DNA from: Desulfurococcales archaeon | GTDB taxonomy: Archaea; Thermoproteota; Thermoprotei_A; Sulfolobales; NBVN01 | Assembly (NCBI GenBank): GCA_021158735.1 | Contig: JAGGUC010000050.1 | Location: 1 to 5,181, forward strand | Length of the DNA stretch: 5,181 bases | Reading direction: 5' to 3' | Part shown: piece by piece, positions 1 through 4,832 of the stretch | Position numbering within the stretch: the stretch's first letter is position 1 | How the letters are laid out: each line of letters begins with the position of its first letter | Notes under the pieces: model-generated | What the model saw: the letters and a program-made list of their open reading frames with translations, nothing else | What the model was told of the DNA's origin: nothing | The model's database searches: none | Position numbers and translations under genes: made by a program

Positions 1-14
1 AAGGCGTCACTCAT
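1..14 (-). CDS. 5' end of a gene running left out of the window (only first codons visible)
   Basis: On the minus strand an ATG at 14-12 is followed by codons for Ser, Asp and Ala before the window ends, so the product cannot be identified. A gene start is proposed because a GGTGAG ribosome-binding site (minus strand, 25-20) sits 5 nt before the ATG. A TATA-like TTATATAT (minus strand, 52-45) lies about 26 bp before the SD, the same short-leader layout seen at other genes in this window. It is divergent from the Lrp-like regulator, and divergent neighbours of Lrp genes are often regulated by them. With only four codons this remains an inference from the start signals. Confidence 0.5.
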
Positions 15-44
15 CAGAACTCACCAATATAATTAGCACTAAAA

Positions 45-52
45 ATATATAA
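45..52 (-). promoter_or_regulatory. TATA-like box for the leftward gene
   Basis: Read on the minus strand this is TTATATAT. It is centred about 26 bp upstream of the GGTGAG SD of the leftward gene, which would put the transcript start at about 22-25 and give a leader of about 10 nt. The box also reads well on the plus strand, but it would then give the Lrp-like gene a leader of more than 80 nt, unlike the rest of the window. Confidence 0.4.
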
Positions 53-119
53 GGTTTTTGACGTTAATTAATGCTACTAAGAGTGTTGAAATTCGTTAAT
101 GTTATTTATTAAATAATGC

Positions 120-133
120 AAAAAATTAAATAT
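120..133 (+). promoter_or_regulatory. TATA-like box/BRE for the Lrp-like regulator
   Basis: An A run (about 120-125) followed by TTAAATAT (about 126-133) resembles an archaeal BRE plus TATA box. A start 25-27 bp downstream would fall at about 152-156, just before the GAGGT SD (152-156) and the ATG at 162. A palindrome (TTATTT-N3-AAATAA, 102-116) lies directly upstream and could be an operator. Assigned from position and base composition only. Confidence 0.4.
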
Positions 134-161
134 GTTTACGACGTAATAACGTGAGGTTTCA

Positions 162-625
162 ATGAAAGGTATTGGTGAGGGGGTTGACTCTCACGCTTTA
201 GAGATTCTCAGGGAGTTATACAAAAATTCAAAAATCACTTATCGAGAATTAAGTAAAAATAGGATTAAGTCCATCATCTTGTTTCAGCAGAGTTAATACA
301 TTAAAAGAGAGAGGGAATATCCAGAAGTATACTATAAAGATAGATGCGCAAAAATTAGGATATCCAGTAAAAACTTTGATAGAAGTTAAGGTTAAGCGTG
401 GTTTATCTTCCGAAGTAGCCGAAAAACTGCATAAACACCCAAACATATTAAAAGTGTATGAAATTACAGGGAGGGCGGATGCCGTCATTGAAGCATGTTT
501 TCGAGATATAAATGAACTTAATATATTTTTGAAAGAAATAAGAAAAAGCATGTCCCGAAATCACAGATACAGTAAACCATATTGTCTTAAATGAGCGTGA
601 GAACCCCGATGAGTGGTGGCGTTAG
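162..625 (+). pseudogene. Lrp/AsnC-family transcriptional regulator, broken by two frameshifts
   Basis: Joining three frames restores about 154 residues, the usual length of an archaeal Lrp/AsnC protein. Frame 1 (ATG 162, after a GAGGT SD) gives the N-terminal helices of the winged HTH, with VDSHALEILRELYKNSKITYRELS, and stops at TAA 294-296. The frame must change inside the A5 run at 255-259, where the HTH continues as IGLSPSS, RVNTLKERG and YTIKIDA. The RAM/ligand-binding half follows (LIEVKVKRG, ILKVYEITGRADAVIEA, INELNIFLKEI). A second change at CCC 554-556 restores the last strand (PEITDTVNHIVLNE) and a natural end, DEWWR, at TAG 623-625; without it the frame ends at TGA 592-594. Members bind DNA as dimers or octamers and regulate amino-acid or energy metabolism genes, often including themselves. 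G+C is about 37% in the lines I counted, lower than the neighbouring genes, which could mean transfer. Both lesions sit in short homopolymers, so sequencing error is an alternative to true decay. Confidence 0.85.
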
Positions 626-659
626 GCAGAACCGTTTCCCGTCTTAGGTTATTGTGGGT

Positions 660-795
660 TTCGCTAGGAGGGTTGTGCCTCTATCCCTTGTTTTACTATG
701 GTCGCAGACCACTTCACGCGGGGGTCATGAGCACCCTTCGGGAGGACTACGGCACAACCCCCTACATCTAGGAGGTGTCCCAAACACCACCCCAG
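660..795 (+). ncRNA. candidate structured RNA (G+C-rich, large bulged stem with inner hairpins)
   Basis: This stretch between the regulator and the next gene has about 58% G+C over 661-760, against about 37% in the preceding gene and 45-50% in the core genes. Bases 670-679 (GGGTTGTGCC) pair perfectly with 751-760 (GGCACAACCC). With A669 bulged, 666-668 also pair with 761-763, giving 13 bp. Inside are TGGTC-GCA-GACCA (699-711) and CC-UUCG-GG (735-742); a UUCG loop closed by C-G favours the plus strand. Just outside is GGTGT-N5-ACACC (774-788). G+C-rich islands in A/T-richer hyperthermophile genomes are a known mark of non-coding RNAs. I do not see the SRP RNA domain IV or RNase P RNA conserved cores, nor a tRNA. 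A remnant of an IS200/IS605-type element's right end or its omega RNA is possible but not shown. Confidence 0.4.
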
Positions 796-869
796 AAGTA
801 AGGACCTACACAAACCCATAAAACCTTCGCATCAGAAACTACTGACTACCCTACTGAAGGGCCTGACGC

Positions 870-876
870 TTTAAAT
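870..876 (+). promoter_or_regulatory. TATA-like box upstream of the coiled-coil protein gene
   Basis: TTTAAAT lies 36 bp before the ATG at 912. A start about 26 bp downstream of its centre would be near 899, immediately before the GGTG SD at 903-906, giving a leader of about 13 nt. Position and sequence fit an archaeal promoter; there is no other support. Confidence 0.45.
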
Positions 877-911
877 CAATCAGCAATTATGAGGTTGTTA
901 GTGGTGGTTGT

Positions 912-1439
912 ATGGGGTCTGAAGTGCTTAAGGTTGGTGAGAAACCTGAATTGGGTCTTGAGCCGGTGCTGAGGTACTTGCCGTGGGCTAGTAGGGATGA
1001 GATAAGTGCTTTAAGAGAAGAAATTGATGAGGTTAAGAAGAACCTTAAGGAAGTACTTAATAATTTAGCTGGCACCGACTCTAAAATTAAGGAGTTGGAG
1101 GGAATTAAGAGCTCAATTGAAGGTAAGTTGGCATCAGTGGGTAGTGAATTAGATAGTGTAAGGACTGAGTTGAGTAAGTTAGAGCCAGTTGTGTTTGTGT
1201 CGAAGCTTGTAGGTGTGTGGAAGGGGATGACGTGCAGCTGGGTACTTGAGGGTGTGTGCACTGCATGGAAGTTGAGTAGTGAGGTAGTTAATGAAATCAA
1301 GAAGTACTTTAGTGATGCAGCATTAGTCAACGTAAACAATGACTGGAAGCTAGCAGTTAAAAACGTACCATACATATGTGCCTTCTGCCCACTGTATAAG
1401 CCGAAGAACGGTATATCTACTGGTGAGCAAAAGTCATAA
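912..1439 (+). CDS. hypothetical protein with coiled coil and four-cysteine C-terminal domain
   Basis: I do not recognise this 175-residue protein. It is soluble, with no signal peptide or membrane segment. Residues 1-26 are a short lead containing LRYLPWAS. Residues about 27-90 are rich in E, K, S and L with heptad-like spacing (EISALREEIDEVKKNLKEVL, then IKELEGIKSSIE and ELDSVRTELSKLE) and should form a coiled coil, perhaps for oligomerisation. Residues about 95-165 form a compact Trp/Cys-rich part: cysteines 108, 116, 156 and 159 (TCSW, VCTAW, YICAFC) and tryptophans 103, 110, 119 and 145. The CX7C plus CX2C pattern could bind a metal such as Zn or pair as disulfides; this is inference. 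The start is the first in-frame ATG, 5 nt after GGTG 903-906. The longer opposite-strand frame over the same bases has no start signals. Codon style matches the core genes. It lies between the candidate RNA and trm14 and appears to be transcribed alone. Confidence 0.8.
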   Translation: MGSEVLKVGEKPELGLEPVLRYLPWASRDEISALREEIDEVKKNLKEVLNNLAGTDSKIKELEGIKSSIEGKLASVGSELDSVRTELSKLEPVVFVSKLVGVWKGMTCSWVLEGVCTAWKLSSEVVNEIKKYFSDAALVNVNNDWKLAVKNVPYICAFCPLYKPKNGISTGEQKS

Positions 1440-1442
1440 GTG

Positions 1443-1447
1443 TTTTT
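1443..1447 (+). terminator. possible T-run terminator after the coiled-coil protein gene
   Basis: A run of five T follows the TAA (1437-1439) by 3 nt. Crenarchaeal transcription commonly ends at short T-rich stretches without a hairpin. The run is short, so the call is weak. Confidence 0.25.
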
Positions 1448-1493
1448 CAGGCTTAAACCCCATTAAATTAGGTATTTATACTGCTTTACAGCT

Positions 1494-1503
1494 AAAAATT
1501 TAT
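1494..1503 (+). promoter_or_regulatory. possible promoter element for trm14
   Basis: AAAAATTTAT in the 114-bp spacer resembles a purine-rich BRE plus TATA-like box. It would place a start near 1525, leaving a leader of about 29 nt that contains the GGGAG SD (1543-1547). I see no better TATA-like sequence in the spacer. Confidence 0.35.
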
Positions 1504-1553
1504 GAAGTATTCACTAGCATGCAGTACGTCAGAGAATTGTATGGGAGTGCTTC

Positions 1554-2687
1554 ATGAAGTACTTTGCTACAGTACCACTAGGTATTGAGGGAGTAGCTGC
1601 TGAAGAAGTAAGGGAAGTGGGTGCGTCATCAGTTACTTCCGACGTAGGTAAGGTGTTTTATGAAGGTGACTTAAGGCTAATGTACCTGAGCAACTTCATG
1701 TTGAGGACCGTTAATAGGGTGTTCATACTCATTCTCAGGGAGAGGTTTAAGGACTTAAACGACATAGGTAGGCTAGCGAGGTCACTCACCTACAGTGACT
1801 TCATTAAGGAGAACATGAGTTTTGCAGTGAGAGCTGAGAGGTACGGCGAACATGACTTCACCAGCATTGACGTTAAGAGAGTAGTTGGTGCAGCTGTTAT
1901 TGAGTCCTACATGGGGGAGAAGGGCCATAGACTTAAGGTTAACTTAGATAATCCTGATGTTGAGTTTTTTGTTCTTGTAAGGAATGATGAAGTAATTATG
2001 GGTATTAATACGACTGGTAGATCACTCCACAAGCGTGGTTATAGAGTCTACAATCACCCAGCAGCACTTAAGACAACACTAGCTGCAGCGATGGTGAGGC
2101 TCTCACAGCTCAAAGAGGGTGACGCACTTTTAGATCCGATGTGCGGTGGAGCCACGATACTTATTGAGGCTGTTCATAAGCTCCGCAGGTACCCATTAAT
2201 TATGTTCCGCAGTGACTTCACCTTCAGAAAGCTGCTAATTCATGATGAGTGGTTGGAAGCTGAAGTTGCTGAGGAACTGCTTGAGAAGATACTATTTACT
2301 CAGCATGTGGTGACTGGAATTGACGTAAGCCCTAAAGCACTGGAGGGCGCTATGAAGAACTTAAGAGCAGGATTTGTTGATGATACCATTAAGTTGCTTG
2401 TAGGTGATGCTGCGAGGACTGAGTCTTACGAGGGTGTGCCTGCTACAGTAATAGTGACTAACCCACCATATGGAATGAGGTCACATAACATTAAGAAAAT
2501 ACCGAAATTCTATAAGGAATTCCTAAGGATATTAAGTGACCTGTACCCGGGTGCTACATTAGTAGCTATTACTGCCTCACATAAAGCACTTGAGGAGGCA
2601 CTAAATACTGTTTCAGCATCAGTACTCAGGAAGTTAGACGTAATGCACGGTGGCTTAAACGCGGTAATATTTGTTGCTAGGATTTAG
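1554..2687 (+). CDS. trm14: tRNA (guanine-N2)-methyltransferase, Trm14-like (THUMP + Rossmann MTase)
   Basis: The 377-residue length and domain order fit archaeal Trm14, which uses SAM to make N2-methylguanosine at position 6 of the tRNA acceptor stem in the cytoplasm. The N-terminal part (about 1-60, MKYFATVPLGIEGVAAEEV) is the ferredoxin-like domain of this family. Residues about 65-155 are the THUMP RNA-binding domain. A linker typical of THUMP methyltransferases (TTGRSLHKRGYR and HPAALKTTLAAAM, 153-180) leads into the catalytic domain. Motif I is LDPMCGGATILIEA (193-206), an acidic motif II is GIDVSP (255-260), VGDAAR (283-288) is the next acidic loop, and motif IV is TNPPYG (302-307), the base-flipping pocket of N2-guanine or N6-adenine enzymes. 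The ATG at 1554 follows GGGAG by 6 nt. No key residue is missing. The exact tRNA position is inferred from the family; another THUMP RNA methyltransferase of COG0116 is the main alternative. Confidence 0.85.
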   Translation: MKYFATVPLGIEGVAAEEVREVGASSVTSDVGKVFYEGDLRLMYLSNFMLRTVNRVFILILRERFKDLNDIGRLARSLTYSDFIKENMSFAVRAERYGEHDFTSIDVKRVVGAAVIESYMGEKGHRLKVNLDNPDVEFFVLVRNDEVIMGINTTGRSLHKRGYRVYNHPAALKTTLAAAMVRLSQLKEGDALLDPMCGGATILIEAVHKLRRYPLIMFRSDFTFRKLLIHDEWLEAEVAEELLEKILFTQHVVTGIDVSPKALEGAMKNLRAGFVDDTIKLLVGDAARTESYEGVPATVIVTNPPYGMRSHNIKKIPKFYKEFLRILSDLYPGATLVAITASHKALEEALNTVSASVLRKLDVMHGGLNAVIFVARI

Positions 2688-2697
2688 AAGAGGAAAT

Positions 2698-2726
2698 ACT
2701 TAATAATACTCCTTAAGTCATAGGAG
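2698..2726 (+). promoter_or_regulatory. overlapping inverted repeats upstream of the riboflavin operon (candidate operator)
   Basis: ACTTAA (2698-2703) and TTAAGT (2713-2718) are perfect inverted arms 9 nt apart. CTCCT (2709-2713) and AGGAG (2722-2726) form a second, overlapping inverted pair 8 nt apart. They lie just upstream of the TATA-like box of ribH, where an archaeal repressor or activator would bind. Many archaea control riboflavin genes with RbkR, a riboflavin kinase fused to an HTH, but I cannot match these arms to its motif from memory. Short A/T-rich inverted repeats also occur by chance. Confidence 0.3.
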
Positions 2727-2731
2727 ATGTG

Positions 2732-2740
2732 TATAAAATA
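2732..2740 (+). promoter_or_regulatory. TATA-like box of the ribH-gch3-agog operon
   Basis: TATAAAATA is a close match to an archaeal TATA box. About 25 bp downstream is 2757-2761, directly before the GGTGGTG SD at 2760-2766, so the leader would be 15 nt or less. It is the only clear promoter-like sequence before the three genes. Confidence 0.55.
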
Positions 2741-2759
2741 TCTTACGCAAGCCTTTAAT

Positions 2760-2766
2760 GGTGGTG
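2760..2766 (+). promoter_or_regulatory. ribosome-binding site that decides the ribH start
   Basis: GGTGGTG complements the 3' end of archaeal 16S rRNA. From its last base there are 6 nt to the GTG at 2773 but only 3 nt to the TTG at 2770, so it favours GTG 2773. The ATG at 2758 is followed in frame by TAG and cannot be the start. Confidence 0.55.
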
Positions 2767-2772
2767 TAGTTG

Positions 2773-3231
2773 GTGGAGCCCGTCAGGTTAGGTATAGTGG
2801 TTGCGGAGTTCAACTATGATGTAACTTACTTAATGCTGCAGAAGGCACTTAATCACGCTAAATTCCTTGGTGCTGAGGTCACCTACGTATTCAAGGTTCC
2901 GGGAACATTTGAAGTTCCTTTAGCTGTTAGGAAGTTGTTGAAGATGCCTGAGGTTGATGGTGTTGTGGCGTTAGGTGCTGTAATTCAGGGTGAGACTAAG
3001 CATGATGAGTTAGTTGCCCAGCAGTCTGCTAGGAAGATCCTTGACTTAGGCGTGGAGTTCGGGAAGCCCGTAGCTCTAGGGATAATAGGGCCTGGCGCCT
3101 CGAGAATGCAGGCGCTTGAGAGGGTTGAGGACTACGCCAGGAGGGCTGTTGAAGCAGTAGTTAAGATGGTTAAGAGGTTAAGGCTACTTGAAAAATCTTC
3201 TTATGATGGTCAGACAGTAGTGATTGAGTGA
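2773..3231 (+). CDS. ribH: 6,7-dimethyl-8-ribityllumazine synthase
   Basis: Lumazine synthase condenses 5-amino-6-ribitylaminouracil with 3,4-dihydroxy-2-butanone 4-phosphate to the lumazine that riboflavin synthase turns into riboflavin; it forms pentamers or 60-mer capsids in the cytosol. From GTG 2773 the protein has 152 residues, normal for the family. AEFN (11-14) is the N-terminal substrate loop, with Phe where many enzymes have Phe or Trp. VPGTFEVP (42-49) matches the family VPGAFEIP. GAVIQGETKHDELVA (68-82) carries the phosphate-binding loop and catalytic His77. Arg117 in ALERVEDYARRA fits the conserved C-terminal Arg that contacts the butanone phosphate. GIIGPGASR replaces the usual GVLTTD segment, as I would expect in a divergent archaeal form. 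TTG 2770 is the alternative start, one codon longer. It is the first gene of an operon with gch3, 6 nt downstream. Confidence 0.93.
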   Translation: MEPVRLGIVVAEFNYDVTYLMLQKALNHAKFLGAEVTYVFKVPGTFEVPLAVRKLLKMPEVDGVVALGAVIQGETKHDELVAQQSARKILDLGVEFGKPVALGIIGPGASRMQALERVEDYARRAVEAVVKMVKRLRLLEKSSYDGQTVVIE

Positions 3232-3237
3232 AACCTC

Positions 3238-3939
3238 ATGGTCTATGCTGGCACGATAGAGTTCGTAGGGTATAGGGAGTGGACTGAGTCCTTAGGGCCT
3301 GATAGGGAGTGGTATATCCAGCTAGTTCAGGCCAGGCTCTATGAGGTAGTTCAGTCATTCGTTAAGGACTTCAACGGAATGGCACTTCCACTAAGGTACG
3401 ACATACAGCTTATCTTCATGCCATCAGAAGTTAATGTCAAGGACTTCATATTTGAGTTAAAGCAGTACTTGATACCTTACTCACCTACACCTACTAAGGT
3501 GGTACTATGCTGCGGAAAACCTATTGAAGTGCTCAGAAAGTGCAGGGAGGTTCAGGGAGGTGGAGACTACTACGAGGAGGTCTGCGGGGATGACAGCCAG
3601 TTAGTTGTTGCCCATGCAGACTTAAACTACTTTACTTTAAGGACGCGTAGCCAGGGTGCCTATAACTCGTTCGTAGTTGTACTTAATTTAGTCAGTACGA
3701 TAGCCTCGGAACTAAGGGATAAAGCCATTGTCCAGTACCTAGGCGGTGATAACCTAGTAGCCATAACTAGTGAGGAGTACTTAGAGGACGTCCTTAAATC
3801 ACTAACAAGTAAGGACAGCATTAAGATCGGTGTAGGAATATCAAAGTATCCGAGGAAGGCTTTCGAAGCTGCAGCTAAAGCCCTCAGTATACTGCGGAGT
3901 GAGGGCAGGGTGAGGCAGTACCACATCGTAAGGTCTTAA
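3238..3939 (+). CDS. gch3: GTP cyclohydrolase III (archaeal, FAPy-forming)
   Basis: GTP cyclohydrolase III (ArfA type) opens the GTP imidazole ring and releases pyrophosphate, giving the formylamino-pyrimidine nucleotide that starts archaeal riboflavin and deazaflavin synthesis. The 233-residue protein shows the family's two similar palm-like halves. Half one starts IEFVGYREWT (7-16), comparable to IDNYGPWT in the Methanocaldococcus enzyme, followed by ARLYEVV and RYD (53-55). Half two has VAHADLN (124-130), the metal-binding start, then YLGGDNLVAIT (167-177) with the hallmark GGDN, and KIGVGISKYPRKAFEAA (196-212). The inter-half segment PIEVLRKCREVQGGGD matches PLEAQREATLLLQEGGGAQ of the family. 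It is somewhat shorter than the 268-residue methanogen protein. Oddities are RYDI where the known enzyme has RFDN, and four cysteines (91, 92, 102, 116) around the junction. It follows ribH by 6 nt, and its weak SD (GAGTGA, 3226-3231) overlaps the ribH stop, suggesting coupled translation. Identified from recalled motifs. Confidence 0.86.
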   Translation: MVYAGTIEFVGYREWTESLGPDREWYIQLVQARLYEVVQSFVKDFNGMALPLRYDIQLIFMPSEVNVKDFIFELKQYLIPYSPTPTKVVLCCGKPIEVLRKCREVQGGGDYYEEVCGDDSQLVVAHADLNYFTLRTRSQGAYNSFVVVLNLVSTIASELRDKAIVQYLGGDNLVAITSEEYLEDVLKSLTSKDSIKIGVGISKYPRKAFEAAAKALSILRSEGRVRQYHIVRS

Positions 3940-3947
3940 CCTTTATT

Positions 3948-3952
3948 GAGGT
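3948..3952 (+). promoter_or_regulatory. ribosome-binding site near the AGOG start
   Basis: GAGGT lies only 1 nt before the ATG at 3954, which is too close for normal pairing and decoding. It lies 7 nt before the in-frame TTG at 3960, an ideal distance. The true start may therefore be TTG 3960, two residues shorter. The ATG at 3984 has no SD. Confidence 0.4.
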
Positions 3953-3953
3953 C

Positions 3954-4832
3954 ATGTACTTGATTATTAATAACTTAAGAGTTATGAAGGTAGCTGAGGC
4001 ACTTAAAAGTGCTGGCGGTCTGAGACTGGCTAAGGTCTTCGAAGAAGCAGACCCTCAAATGAAGGCAGCTGAAAAGCTCTGCGGGATTTACGGTGTCCTA
4101 ACACCCTTACTTCTCGCCATTAACGCCTTAGTTAGCTACATGCTTGCAGGCAGGGGTGAGGACTACTGGAACTCATTCGCGGATTACGCGCACGCTGTGG
4201 GTAAGCCTTCAGAAAACTACTTAGGGTTAATTGTGTTAGTTAAGGAGTTCGTCAGGGGATCCAGGCATCATAGATTAGCTAGGACAGCAAAGCTTAGCAG
4301 GTTAAGTAAGTTAATGAGGTGTAATGCATTAGCTAAATTTGAGAACCCAAAGAGTGAATTTCTTGACGACCCCTACTCACTTCTTAAGGTACTTGCTGAG
4401 TGCCTCAAGTGTAGTGAATCCACTAAGACTATTGTGTTTGCCGTTAAGATGTACTACTACGGTGTTAAAGCGTGCTTAGGTACGGACCTAGTACTACCCA
4501 CGAAAATTAAGGTGCCTGCCGACAGGAGGCTGGCATACCTGGCCTATACCTCAGGTATTATTGAATTGGGCGGGGAGTTACGTAGAGGAGAAGTCGTTGA
4601 AAGGCTTATGAAGCGTTCAGGGCTAGTGAGAACTGCTTGGGGGAGAGTAGCCGAACTAAGTAACATCCCACCCGCCCACCTAGATGCACCACTCTGGATG
4701 ATCGGAAGGTATGCTGAAGCAGGAGTGGGTGTTAAGGACGTCGCTGATAGAATTGCTGAGCTCTTAGGTAATAAGCTACCTATAAGCGCTTTAGAGCTAG
4801 TGATTAAGGAGCTCCTCTGTAAGCTTACCTAA
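3954..4832 (+). CDS. agog: AGOG-type 8-oxoguanine DNA N-glycosylase/AP lyase
   Basis: AGOG enzymes excise 8-oxoguanine from DNA and cut the strand at the abasic site, beginning base-excision repair; they belong to the HhH-GPD superfamily and are typical of hyperthermophilic archaea. The match to the Pyrobaculum aerophilum enzyme is clear: ADPQMKA (32-38), INALVSYMLAGRGEDYW (56-72), TKTIVFAVKM (157-166), VLPTKIKVPADRRLAYL (180-196) and IPPAHLDAPLWMIGR (238-252). Lys158 is the catalytic Schiff-base lysine and Asp190 the catalytic aspartate. Their 32-residue spacing equals that of K140 and D172 in the Pyrobaculum protein, so both active-site residues are intact. The 292 residues exceed that protein's roughly 256, mainly through a longer C-terminal tail and small loops. 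ATG 3954 is taken here; TTG 3960 fits the SD better. It lies 14 nt after gch3, probably in the same transcript, and its stop overlaps that of the convergent mutase gene. Confidence 0.92.
   Translation: MYLIINNLRVMKVAEALKSAGGLRLAKVFEEADPQMKAAEKLCGIYGVLTPLLLAINALVSYMLAGRGEDYWNSFADYAHAVGKPSENYLGLIVLVKEFVRGSRHHRLARTAKLSRLSKLMRCNALAKFENPKSEFLDDPYSLLKVLAECLKCSESTKTIVFAVKMYYYGVKACLGTDLVLPTKIKVPADRRLAYLAYTSGIIELGGELRRGEVVERLMKRSGLVRTAWGRVAELSNIPPAHLDAPLWMIGRYAEAGVGVKDVADRIAELLGNKLPISALELVIKELLCKLT

Noticed and set aside
249..551. 100-residue open frame on the minus strand
   Set aside because: It is the complement of the Lrp-like gene, whose three frames give a clear family match; the minus frame has no start signal or recognisable domain.
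590..625. Box C-like CGATGAG as part of a C/D sRNA
   Set aside because: It lies in the reconstructed C-terminal codons of the Lrp gene, deviates from RUGAUGA, and has no suitably placed D box.
613..768. 52-codon open frame (GTG starts at 613/616) through the G+C-rich island
   Set aside because: It is short and lacks a convincing SD. The bases are better explained by RNA pairing, and I could not recognise its translation as a TnpB tail or any other protein.
601..870. SRP RNA, RNase P RNA or tRNA
   Set aside because: The conserved SRP domain IV core, the RNase P P4-type core and a tRNA cloverleaf were looked for by eye on both strands and not found.
887..1375. 162-residue open frame on the minus strand
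   Set aside because: It is a shadow of the coiled-coil gene; its Ser/Leu/Thr-rich translation is the typical complement of such a gene, and start signals favour the plus strand.
3660..3926. 88-residue open frame on the minus strand
   Set aside because: It lies wholly inside gch3 over its GGDN motif region and has no independent support.
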